A program made the position numbers and the translations under genes. Of a stretch of 64,000 nucleotides of DNA, positions 12,701 through 24,700 are shown piece by piece (position 1 is the stretch's first letter; every line of letters begins with the position of its first letter). A model generated the notes under the pieces. It was not told the DNA's origin. It worked only from the letters and a program-made list of their open reading frames with translations, and did no database searches. This DNA comes from Ceratotherium simum simum. Lineage: Eukaryota > Chordata > Mammalia > Perissodactyla > Rhinocerotidae. The DNA is taken from positions 16,056,805 through 16,120,804 of the forward strand of contig NW_004454180.1 in assembly GCF_000283155.1 (NCBI RefSeq), written 5' to 3'.

Positions 12701-15700
12701 CAGAATCATCATCACCACCATCACCATCATCACCACCCTCAGCATCACTGTCACCACCATCACCACCAACACCACCATCATCACCACCATTACCACCATG
12801 ATCATCACCATCATCCTCACCACCACCACCATCATCACCACAATCATAATCATCATCACCACCATTATGATCATCATCACCATCATCGACATCACCACCA
12901 TCATCATCACCACTATCAGCATCACTGTCACCATCACCATCATCACCACCATTACCATCATGATCATCACCATCCTCAGCATCATCATCACCGCCACCAC
13001 CATCATCATCACCACCACCATCACCATCACCACCATCAACATCACTGTCACAATCACCATCATCACCACCATTACCACCATCATCACTGTTATCACCATC
13101 ACAATCATCATCACCATCATCTCCAACACCACAATCACCACCATCACCATCATCATTATCATCACCATCATCACCATCACTATCACCATTGTCATCATCN
13201 NNNNNNNNNNNNNNNNNNNNNNNNNNNNNNNNNNNNNNNNNNNNNNNNNNNNNNNNNNNNNNNNNNNNNNNNNNNNNNNNNNNNNNNNNNNNNNNNNNNC
13301 ACCATCATCATTATCATCACCATCATCACCATCACTATCACCATTGTCATCATCACCATCATCTCCAACACCACAATCACCACCATCACCATCACCACCA
13401 CCATCACCATCACTATCACCATCATTACCATCACCATCATCATCACCATCATCTCTAACACCACCACCATCATCATCATATCCTGAATTATCATCACCAT
13501 CATCACCACCACCATCATCACCACCATAAGCACCACCATCACCATCAGCACCAACATCACCACTGTCATCATCAACATCACAGCCCCCATTACCATCATC
13601 ATCACCACCACCACCAGCATCACCACCACCATCAGCATCAGCATCACTATCAGCACCATTGCGATTACCATCAGCATCACCACCACCATCATTATTTAGC
13701 TATAGTGGTTCAAGACAAACAATAGAGTGCTGGATTTATTTTTTCCACACTCTTCAATAGATACTTGCCTCTCCAGGGCCTTTTGATTTTCTACTCTTTT
13801 GTCTAGTTTGGGGAGCAGGAGAAGAAATTAATGGAATAGAAAAGGGTGGTTCTGGTTCCCATTTTTCCCATCTCAAACCCCAGCACAATCTAATTCCCCT
13901 CAGGCTCCGGGGCCAGGAGTCACTGGTAAGTTGGTGAAATTAACCAGTGAAAATTGTCTGGCCATAAACACAACCACTGACTGGTAGTTGGGAGCTTTGG
14001 TTACAACTGGAACAGAGGCTCAGAGAGCCACCACTTTGCTCTGCATCTTGGGAAAGTCACTTCATACCTCTTAGGCTATTTCCACATTTTTTTAAATGAA
14101 GAGATTGGATTAGATGATCTTTAAGGTGCCTCCAGGCCCTGAGATTCTACAGTTCTTCTGGCTCTGGTGAGTACTGTAAGTCAGAATGGGGGTCAGTGTC
14201 TGGGACACCAAAGTGGCTGAGGAGAAGCAGACTTTGGTTGTCATGGTGCTGCCTAATCATAAAAGCACTCGACACTGTCCTCACCACATGCAACAGCACA
14301 AACAGCAAGTGTTGGACCAGCCGTAAACTTACTGACTTCTAGGAGTCTCTACTTCCTCCTCTGTAAAATGGTAACAGTAATAACAATAATAATAGTATCC
14401 ACCTGCAGGACTGTAGCTAAAATTAAACAAAATAATAAGTGCCTAGCATGTGGTAGAAACTCATTAGATGCTGATCTCCTCTCCCTCCCTCTTCTGCCTG
14501 TAAAATTCTCAAGGAATTTGAAAGAGAAATTTGGGGACGTAAAGCTCTTGGTGAGTTTGGGAATCTCTTTCAAAACTCCTTAACCACAACTTCCATTTTC
14601 ACTAACCAGTTCGTGGATGATTTGATTTCCTCCCTCTAAACTACGAGCACAAGGTTCATAATATCCCTCACACTACAGTGCTGTCAACAGTAGCTCCAAG
14701 TCACTCTTCTCATCCTGGTTTGTTTTTCATCAGAGCACTTGTCACCACCTGGTACTCCATAGTGGTTATTGAAGCTCTGTGGGCATAGAGACTCGGTCTC
14801 TTCTGTGTACCTGCGCATCCCCAGTAAGTAAAGCAGCATCTGACGCCCAGTCAGTGCTCAGCGGGGAGAAGCAGGGCGAGAAAGAGAGAAAAGTGAGAGG
14901 GAGAGCGAGCGTGTGCACGCACACTAGAGGGTGGACTGCAATGTCTGGCTTATGTGTTGGTCTTGCTCAACAGACTGATGGCTCTGTGAAAACAGGGCCC
15001 AGGCCACTTCATCTTGGCATCCATAGCAACCGATACAGTATTTGGCACACAATTGCCAACTAATATTTAAGGGAATAAATAAATGAGTGCATTTATTTAT
15101 GTATATTGTTTGTCTCAACACATGTGCAAAGCTTCAAGGGGAAAGTCAGTTCCAAAGAGAGGGGATATTGCTTTGCCTCTGGACCACAGCCATCCCAAAG
15201 CAGAGGTTGGCCAAGTTCAAAGCCTTGAAAAGCCCAGCCCTAACCCAGGAAAGTGCAGCTAGTCATCACCTTAGTCAAAACCCCCTAGCAGAAAAGTCAA
15301 TAGTTGCACAGATTTCAAAAAAAACAGTGTGAAAAGCAACCTCAAAAGAGAAGAAAACCAGAGGCGAATGGGAACCCACTCATGTCAAAGAGGTCTTTCC
15401 TTGGGCTGCTCTCTGCACTGCTGTCCGCGGCCGGGCCGGTCTGTGGCGGGACGTGCGGGGTGTTCACGTAGGTGGGGGCTTCTCCCATAGAGGCCACGTG
15501 CGTTTTCCCTTCTGGCACGCTGTAGACGTCCAAGGACCCTGCAACAAGAAGACGAGCCCTCCTGTCTCTTCTGGTGGTAATGCTGTTCACCCATCCGTAG
15601 TTGAGCACCCAGTGTTTCAGACACAAGCTCCTTCGGCCCATCGATAAGAAAATTCCTCTTGTAGATACCCTTGTGTTCTGGCCAGGATACTTTCCAGTCA

Positions 15701-18700
15701 TTCCTGTCAAAACGGGACCTGCCAGTCCACAACGATGGACACCCGTGATGGTTAGGAGCCTTACCAAGACTCTGGGGCCTGCCTGACCTGGGCCTGGGGA
15801 ACGAGCCAGCCACACCTGCGGCAGAAGCTGCCTCAATCTCCTCATCCCCTTTACAAAGTCCCCGAGATCAAATAACCCAGCAGAAGAGCAACAAGCCTTA
15901 TTTTAATTGCTTTTTTTTTAAATCATAGGTGAACACTTTATAAAGTAAGTCCATTCCAGCAACGCAATGCAGGTGCTGTGACTCTTTTTAGAAAGTTAGT
16001 TCTTAACGACCTGAGACACGCACGGAGCCGGCCTTGCTGCCCCTGGCTCCACGCAGGAGGCCCAGGGTGGGTGTGATTGAGGACCCCCCTGCCCGAGACA
16101 GTGCCCCCATGGGACTTCCCAGCTGCAAGAGTGTGTGGAGGGTGGGCTAGGGAGTCCCTGCTGTTGTCACCTAAAGAGAGTGAAGGGTGTTGAGCAGGAA
16201 CGCCTACAGGATCACCATCGGATTCTCTCTACGGTGGCCCTGTCTCAACACTCTAAGACACATTCTCATGGTCACCTCCTGACATTCACATGTTATCTTT
16301 CACCCGCTATGGGCGATGGGGTGTTGAAGCCAGCTCAACCCAGCTCAATCTAATAGTCAGCTCAGGTCTTTTTAAGAAGCTTTCCCCGGAGCCCACTGTA
16401 GGACTTTTGGCAGCACACCACTGTCTCCAGCCTGCAAGTGTGAGAAGGCAGGTGTCCTGCTAAAATCTCTTCACCAGGAGCAGCTCCAGCTGAGTCCTGA
16501 CGGTGTCTCCTCCTATTCCTGAACACGATTTCCTTGTTTCACAGGCTGCTCCTGGGTCACACATCCTGCCTTAGTGACGGCTATCTGCAGCTCACGCGTG
16601 TGTATGTACTGCAAACAAATCAGTCTGTAAAAAGAAATTTACAAACTAATTTTTAAGAGGAGAAGATCAAAAACCCAATGCATAACCTTCCTGACGCTGG
16701 CCCCTCCCCACTCAGATGGTGCAGGTGCTGAGGGGGGGCAGGTGGACACACGCGAGGGCAGCGCCCAGAGTCAAGTGTCATTTTGGGGGAACAGCCACTA
16801 GCAGATTAACAAGGGGCATTCTTATCTGTTCTATGGAAAAAATATTTGCTGCTTTCAAATAAGAACTTGAAATTCTTGGGTCTGCCCGGTGGTGTAGTGG
16901 CATAGGGGTCACGCGCTCTGCTTTGGAGGCCTGGGGTTCATGGGTTTGGATCCCGGGCACAGACCTATGCACCACTCATCAAGCCGTGCTGTGGTGGTGT
17001 CCCACATAAAATAGAGGAAGATGGGCACAGATGTTAGCTCAGCAACACTCTTCCTCACCAAAAAAAAAAAAAAGAACTAGAAATTTATTGAGAGTTATGA
17101 GTCTCAAGTTCCAGGATGAGAACTTGCATGAGGCTCATTTTTGCCCTGGTCAGTCTCTTAACATTGTCCGTCCTTGATCGGGCCGGAATAACTTGAATTC
17201 AAAAAATGGCCTCATTTTTAAATAAATATGACATATTTTTCAAGAGAGTAAATATCTCATGTAAATAATGTGTCTGCTTTAGTTATCAGGAGTTACGATA
17301 TCTCTGTGTACACAACTGTTATATAAACACATTTTAAGTGCATAGAGAGCAAAGACAAAAACATAGCGAAAAAGTGCGTCTGGGAAAGTTCTGACTTTGG
17401 GTTGCTATTTCCATCCTGTTTGGAGGCAGAGCCAAGTGATGGTTGTGCCAGGCCTTGTTTTCATTGACTGGGTAGCACGGATGGTCATCTTCCAGCTGCA
17501 GCAGGCAAGGCACGAAATTCTCTCACATGGGGAAATTTTTTTTTTTTTTTTAAGATTTTATTTATTTTATTTTTTGCCCCCAAAGCCCCAGTAGATAGTT
17601 GTATGCCATAGCTGCACACCCTTCTAGTTGCTGTATGTGGGACTCGGCCTCAGGATGGACAGAGAAGTGGTGCCTCGATGCGCACCTGGGATCCGAACCC
17701 GGGCCGCCAGCATCGCAGCGCGCGCACTTAACCACCAAGCCACAGGGCCGGCCCTCACAAGGGGAAATTTAAAGAAATTATTGTCATTTACTCCTTGGCA
17801 CAAATGACAATAATGAAGGGAGATGTCTTAATGTTAAAGCAATAAAAGTTACACTGATATACAGAGAAGCGTAAACTGGATCTTAATTCACTTGCCACTC
17901 CATCTCCTTCAGACCCCCTACAGAGTTAGTAACCAAGGGCCCAGAGCTATTTGAAAGAGTTTTGAAAATGTTGGAGGAGGGAAAAAGTTTAAAATTAAAA
18001 GAAATATTTAAAATATACATACACACACATATCCACACATGCACATATACGTACACACCGAAACAACTGTCTAGAGAAGAGACTTATTAGCAGTTGGCAG
18101 TTGGTGCTTAGACAGTCATGTCCGAGTGATGTTTAATGTGGGATGTCGGTGCATGCTCATCGGTCTGATAAGATGTGGAGCGTCACCCACAAGCACCCGG
18201 GGCCTGTGAGGGACTTGTGCCCCTGCCGCCATCTCTGCCCCGGGTAGGGGTCACTCCGTTCCTCCTGAAGCTGACCTTGGACCGGGGAGGTGAGGTGAGG
18301 CAAGGAAGGGAAGCTACTGGGTCCTGATAGGAGCCCCGGGGGCTCAGCCCTGCTGGGGAGCTTAGGGACTGCAGAGAACACATGGAGAGTCTCCCAACCA
18401 ACTCCAGCTTGAAATGGGTGCAGGTGCCCCTGGGGAGGTCAATTCCTCAGCCCCTCCCGCCAGAAAAAGGCCTTCAGTGGAAAGTGTCCAGGTGCACAGG
18501 GGGTGTCAGCTGGTGCTGGTGCCAGGGAGGCATCCTCTGATGTGGGGAGCAGCATCCCCCACCACTGTCGTTTCTGGTCCTGTGATCTGGTCACAACCAG
18601 CAGCCCCCTGCCCCACAGCAGGTATTTCTGGTGGGCTACTCTGCTCCTCTGTGGGAGGGGAATGGCCCGCTGGGGAGCACACTCGCTCTGTGTGTCTTAG

Positions 18701-21700
18701 GTGTCTCGCCCGCCGCACCTGGCCTCTCACCTTGCCTGACAGGTGTTTGCTGCCAGTCTTCACCAAACGGGTCTCCTAGGTGTCTCCCCTGGTAATAAGT
18801 TTGCTCATTTCCTGCAAACTAAAGAGAAAAAATTATCCTCTTCTCCTCTCCCCACCTTTGAAAGCCATGCAGAGGGAGTTCACTGGCGGGGCGATTGCCT
18901 CCCCAATCGCACCCAATTTTCCCTTGGTGCCTCACGGTTGGCATTCAGATTTGGGAAATAAGTTTGTGTGGGTGTGAGGAAGAGGCTGCATCTCACCAAA
19001 GCTGCACACACACCCCTTGTTTCCATTCCCCCACCCCCTCCCTAAGTGTGAAGGTACACTGAGCTCTCCACATGCAGCCACATGTTTCATCATGCCCCAA
19101 ATAAGTCTGTTAGAGAGTTTCTATGAGCCAGAACATACTTCCCGCCCATAATCACTCACACCTGGGCAAGTCCACCAGTTGATTTCCTCCCAGTGTCAGA
19201 GCTATTTACACTTGATTTCAATGTTATTCTGCCAATCTTACTGGTGTCAATGTCATTCACATAAGGTCAGTGACATCAAAAAATTCCGTGTAACAGACTA
19301 GAGGTCCCATAACTCTAGAAAGCAATTGCCTTACTAGAATTTTGAGTTAGAGGGAAAATCAGAGAAATGAATAAAATAGAAAAAAATCATAAAATTCTCA
19401 CCATTTTAAAGGCCTATATCCACTGTCTTTTCAGAGAACCTCAAGCACCCTAGGCCTTTTAAACGTCTTAGACTCTCTCTTCCTCTCATTAAGATCACAG
19501 TATAATGAGATTTGTTCTAGGATGGAGAGGGGATCCCTAGACTCATATCTCAGGAATCACAATAAAATTCCAAGGCATTTGACTAACGCCTTGTGGCGTT
19601 AAAACAAAAGTCTTCTTGGGGCGGCCCGGCGGCATAGCAGTAAAGTATGCACACTCCGCTTCAGAGGCCCGGGGTTTGCAGGTTCGGATCCCGGGCACGC
19701 ACCGACCCACTGCTTGTCAAGCCATGCTGTGGCGGCGTCCCATATAAAGCAGAGGAAGGTGGGCACAGACGTTAGCCCAGGGCCAATCTTCTTCAGCAAA
19801 AAGAGGAGGATTGGCATTGGATTTTAGCTCAGGGCTAATCTTCCTCACACACACACAAAAAAAAGCCTTCCCTATTGGTCTGCTCTGTGAAATCCAAAGG
19901 GAGAAAGTTTGTGAGTTATTCTGTCAAAGACTGGACAGTCTAAAAATAAAATTGAAGAAAATAAAAGGAAATAAATTCAGTTAGCCACCAACCAAGGAAA
20001 AAAGCGTAAGACTTACCTGGGCTGTGTCAGGGGCGTGGGATCTGGCTTTGAGTCGAGCATCAACAAAGCCCCCTGGAGGAGGTGTCTTGCTTGGAATGCT
20101 GTTGTAGTATGGGCGGTCTGAGCCATCACTCTCCTCTTCATTCCAGGGCTCATCCAGACTCTGCATTCTGTTAAAAGAGAATTTTTAAGGGCTTTAGCCA
20201 AAAGTTGAGCTTTCAGTCAAAAACAACAAATCTAATAATTGATAGTACCTGTTACCCTGGAAAAGAGAGTTTAATCACTGTCCCCTCAACCTCTAGGTCT
20301 CAGGCACATATGAAAAGCAGTTGAGTGGTTTGGCCAAATATCCCTGCCTTATTGACAGTTCTACCTTTTGGAAAATTCCAGTCATATTTGAAACAAGAAA
20401 GAACTCTTTTTTTAAAAATACATTTTTATTAGGAAAGAAAGAATTTATATCTAAGGATAACCAGCTCCTCAAGGCACAGACATGTTTCAATAAGTCATGA
20501 AGTTTACCCAAAGCAAAATCAATGAAAAAAAATGGAGATTTAGTGAAATCAGGGAAAATGGCAAAGACCTCTAAAAATTTTCTCTTCCAGAAAAGCAACA
20601 AGAAAACTAGCAAAAAAAAATTTTTCAGGATCAACTTTTGAGAACCCTGGAAATTAATAACCAGAAGCTTGCAGAAACCTAAGGAGTGTTTATTAAAAAA
20701 CAAACAACAACAACAAAAAAAACACAACTGTAAGAACAGCAGCTTTGTGGCATTTTAACTTGCCCTATTCTCATCTCCATGGTAGTCTTGAAAACCAAGA
20801 GCCCACAATCACAGTGAAAACCAGCAGCCTGACAGCCATAGGAGGGGGCAAAACAGCATTGAGTCTCCTTCAAAGCCCCATTCCCATTCCCAGAGAACAG
20901 TCATTATATAACCTGTCTGATCATTCCCTAGAAGACCCCACTCCCAAAGCTGTCTTTATTTGACCTGATTCAGAGCTTGCACAGGGAAAAATTCTTCTTC
21001 CCCAGGGACATTTGTCAAAAACAATTAGAGGCAATTGAGGCTCCCTGAGGCAGTGGATAACTTTTGAGGCAGAGTAGGCTAATCAAAAGTTTAAAAGGGG
21101 GCCGGCCCCGTGGCTTAGCGGTTAAGTGCGTGCACTTCGCTGCCGGCGGCCCGGGTTCGGATCCCGGGTGCGCACCGAGGCACCACTCCTCCAGCCATGC
21201 TGAGGCCGCGTCCCACATACAGCAACTAGAAGGATGTGCAGCTATGACAGACAACTATGTATTGGAGCTTTGGGGGAAAAATAAATAAATAAAATCTTAA
21301 AAAAAAAAAAAAAGTTTAAAAGGAAAAGCTGAAAAACGGGATTTCCACAGGAACTTTGGTAAGTTTCAACATATTTCCAGGAATCTAGAAGGCTACATGT
21401 ATGTGTAGGGCTGTGTTCATGTCCAAGGATGTGTGCCTTCTCAGCAAAGATGTGAAAAGGCCCTACTTCTCACCTCTGGTTCACCTTGAAGCCTTGCACA
21501 AGTAGGAAGTGACAGCTAAGGCAGAGTTGTCAACTGCCTGGCTGAGTGTTGAAGGAGTGCCCCAACACACAAACAGATATGCTCAGCAAAGACTGGGAGA
21601 CTTAATGGTTCCAGGCATTTAAGGAAATCTCTGTCTAATCATTGGCTGCCTAATAAGTGAACTGAGCAGAACTGTCAGTGGCCATAAATGATGAAGAATG

Positions 21701-24700
21701 TAGACTTTATGGATTTAGCTTTGAAAAGTCATTAAAACAAACAACCACAATAAACAGCAACAACAACAAATCCTGAGGGGAGAAATCTGATTTCCAGAGT
21801 TGACACATTATATTATTTAAAATTTCCAGTTTCAACAAAAAATTATGAGACATGCCAAGAAACATGTGCATGGCTCATACACACACACAAAAAGCAATCA
21901 ATAGAAACTGTCCCTGTGGAAACTCAGATTTTGGACTAACTAGAAAAAGACTTTAACTTAGCTAATTTAAATATGTTCAAAGAACTTAAAGAAACCATGT
22001 ACGAAAAAACTAAACATGAGAACATTGTCTCACCAAATAGGGAGTATCAATATAGAGATAGAAATTTAAAAATAACCAAATAGAAAGTCTAGAGTTGAGA
22101 AGTCTAATAACTGAAATAAGAAATCCACTAGAGGGGTTCAACAGCAGGTTAGAGCAGGCAGAGAAATAATGACAGAACTTAAAGATAGGTAAATTAAGAT
22201 TATCCAATTAGAAGAACAGAAAGAAAAAAAGAATTAAGAAAAATGAACAGAGCCTCACAGACTTATAGGACACCATTAAGCATACCAACATATATATAAT
22301 GGAGTCCCAGAAGGAAAGGAGAGACAGAAAGGGACAGAAAGAAGATCTGAAAAAATAATGGCCAAAAACTTCCCAAATTTTATGAAAATTATTGAATTAC
22401 ACATCCAAGAGGCTCAAAAAAAAAAAAAAAAACCTCCAAGTGGGATAAACTCAAAGAGATTCACACCTAGACACATCATAATCAAACTATTTAAAGCCAA
22501 AGAGAAAGAGAGAATCTTGAAAGCAGCAAGAGAGAAGCAACTCATCACATACAAGGATCCTCAATAATATCAACAGCTGATTTCTTATCAGAAACAATAG
22601 AGGCCAGAAGGTAGTGGGATGGCATATTCGAAATACTGAAAGAAAGATACTGTCTACCAAGAACTCTATATCCAGTAAAACTATCCTTTAAAAATGAAGT
22701 AGAAATAAGATATTCTCAGATAAACAAAAACTGAGAAAATTTATCACTAGCAAATCTGCCCTACAAGAAATATTCAAGGAAGTTCTTCAGGCTGAAATGA
22801 AAGAACACTAAACAGTAATACATATCAACATAAAGAAATAGAGAATAACAGTAAAGTTAACTACATAGGTAAATAGAAAAGACAGCATAAATATAGTTTT
22901 GCCTACAACTTTTTTTCCTCCTCTTTGATTTAAAAGACAGCTTAATAAAGCAGTGTCCATGTTGATGGACACACCTGTATAAACATGTAATTTTCATGAC
23001 AATAACAGCACAATGGAGGCTGGAGGAATGGACCTACTTAGGAGCAGTTTTTGTATACTATTGAAATTAAACTAGTATTAATCTGACCTAAATTGCTATA
23101 AATTAAGACGCTAAGTGTAATCTCTAGAGCATCCACTAAAAAAATTACTTTAAAAAATAATTAAAGAAATAATAAGGAAATTGAAATGGTACACTCAAAA
23201 AATATTTATTTAACACCAAAGAAGGCAGTAATGGAGGATAAAGGGACAAAAATGACATAAGATATATAGGAAAAAAATAGCAAAATGGTAGGCAAAAATC
23301 TAACATCGATAATTACATTAAATGTAAATTCATTAAGTACTCCAATTAAAAGGCAGAGATTGACAGAATGGATTTAAAAAAAAACAAAAACAAAAACAAA
23401 AAAACCATGCTCTGACTATATGCTTTCTACAACAGACACAATTTATTTATTTAATTTTTTTAAATTTTTTATTTATTGCAGTAACATTGGTTTATAACAT
23501 TGTATAAATTTCAGGTGTATATCATTATACTTCTATTTCTGCATGGATTACATCACGTTCTCATGTTCACCACCCAAATACTAATTACAATCCATCACCA
23601 CACACATGTGCCTAATTATCCCTTTTGCCCTCCTCCCTCCTCCCTTCCCCACTGGTAACCACCAACGCAATCTCTGTCTCTATGAACAACAGACACAATT
23701 TAGATTTAAAGATACAAATAGGTTGAAAGTAAAAGGATGTAAAAAGATATTCCATGCAAACAGTAACCAAAAGAGAGCTGTATGGCTCTACTAATATCAG
23801 GCAATATAGACTTATAGACAAAAATTGTTATTGGAGACAAAGAAAGACATTTTATAATGATAAAGGGCAATCTACTGTATATAACAATTATAAACCCATA
23901 TGTACCTCACAACAGATCCAAAAATATATGAAGTAAAAACTGACAGAATCAAATGGAGAAATAGACAATTCAACGTTAATAGCTGGAGACATCAATACCC
24001 CACTTTCAATAATGCATAGAACAACTGGACAGAAGATTTGGACAGAACAGCACTATAAACTAATTAGACCTAACAGACCTATAAAACATGGCACACAATA
24101 GCAGCAAAACACAAATTCTTCTCAAGTGCACATGGAACATTCTCCTGGTTAGACCATATATGCTAAGTCATAGAACAAGTTTTAACATTTTTAAAGGATT
24201 TAAATCATACAAAGTATGTTTTGAGACCATAATGGAATCAAAGTAGAAATCAATATGAGAAAGAAATATGAGAAATTCACAAATATGTGTAATCAAAACA
24301 ACATATTTCTAAATGGGTTAAAAAAGAAATCACAAGGGAAAATATTTTGAGATGAATGAAAACAAAAGCAACATACCAACACTTATGGGATGAAGCTATA
24401 GCAGTGCTTAAAGGAAAATCTGTAGCTGTCAATGCCTGTAAGATAAAAGAAGACCTCAAATCAATAATGTGACCTTCTACCTTAATAAAATAAGAGCAAA
24501 TTAAACCCAAGGCAATCATAAGGAAGAAAATAATAAATATTGAAGTGGAAATAAGTGAAATAGTAGAAAAATAATAGAGAAAATAAAACCAAGAGAAACC
24601 AAGAGTTGATTCTTGGAAAAATCAACAAAATAGATAAATCTTTAGTTAGCTTGACCAAGAAAAAAGAAAATTACCAAAATTAAGGAGGAAAGAGGGGACA

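Larger units (their letters stand above)
11337..15379 (-). other. SHC3: SHC3 intron within the adaptin-binding motif
   Basis: This 4.0 kb intron runs from GTGGGT at 15379 to TTGTTGGCAG at 11337. It holds a perfect dyad at 12125-12152, an L2 end, a 1.18 kb CAC/CAT repeat with a 100-N gap, two MIR-like SINEs and two L2 ends. No extra exon is apparent. Confidence 0.85.
15539..18730 (-). other. SHC3: SHC3 intron within CH1
   Basis: This 3.2 kb intron runs from donor GTGAGA at 18730 to acceptor TTGTTGCAG at 15539. It contains two EREs in opposite orientation (16875-17071 plus, 17539-17754 minus). The 15600-16850 and 17770-18730 parts are unique as far as I can see. Confidence 0.85.

Noticed and set aside
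12491..13692. Long open frames on both strands (235 and 290 codons), rich in Met/Val, Ile/Thr or His
   Set aside because: They are translations of the CAC/CAT repeat, open in several frames because the repeat lacks stop triplets. One also reads through the 100-N gap.
21099..21180. tRNA-like segment (A and B boxes)
   Set aside because: It is the head of an ERE SINE with a poly(A) tail and target duplication, not a tRNA gene. The same applies to the other six EREs.
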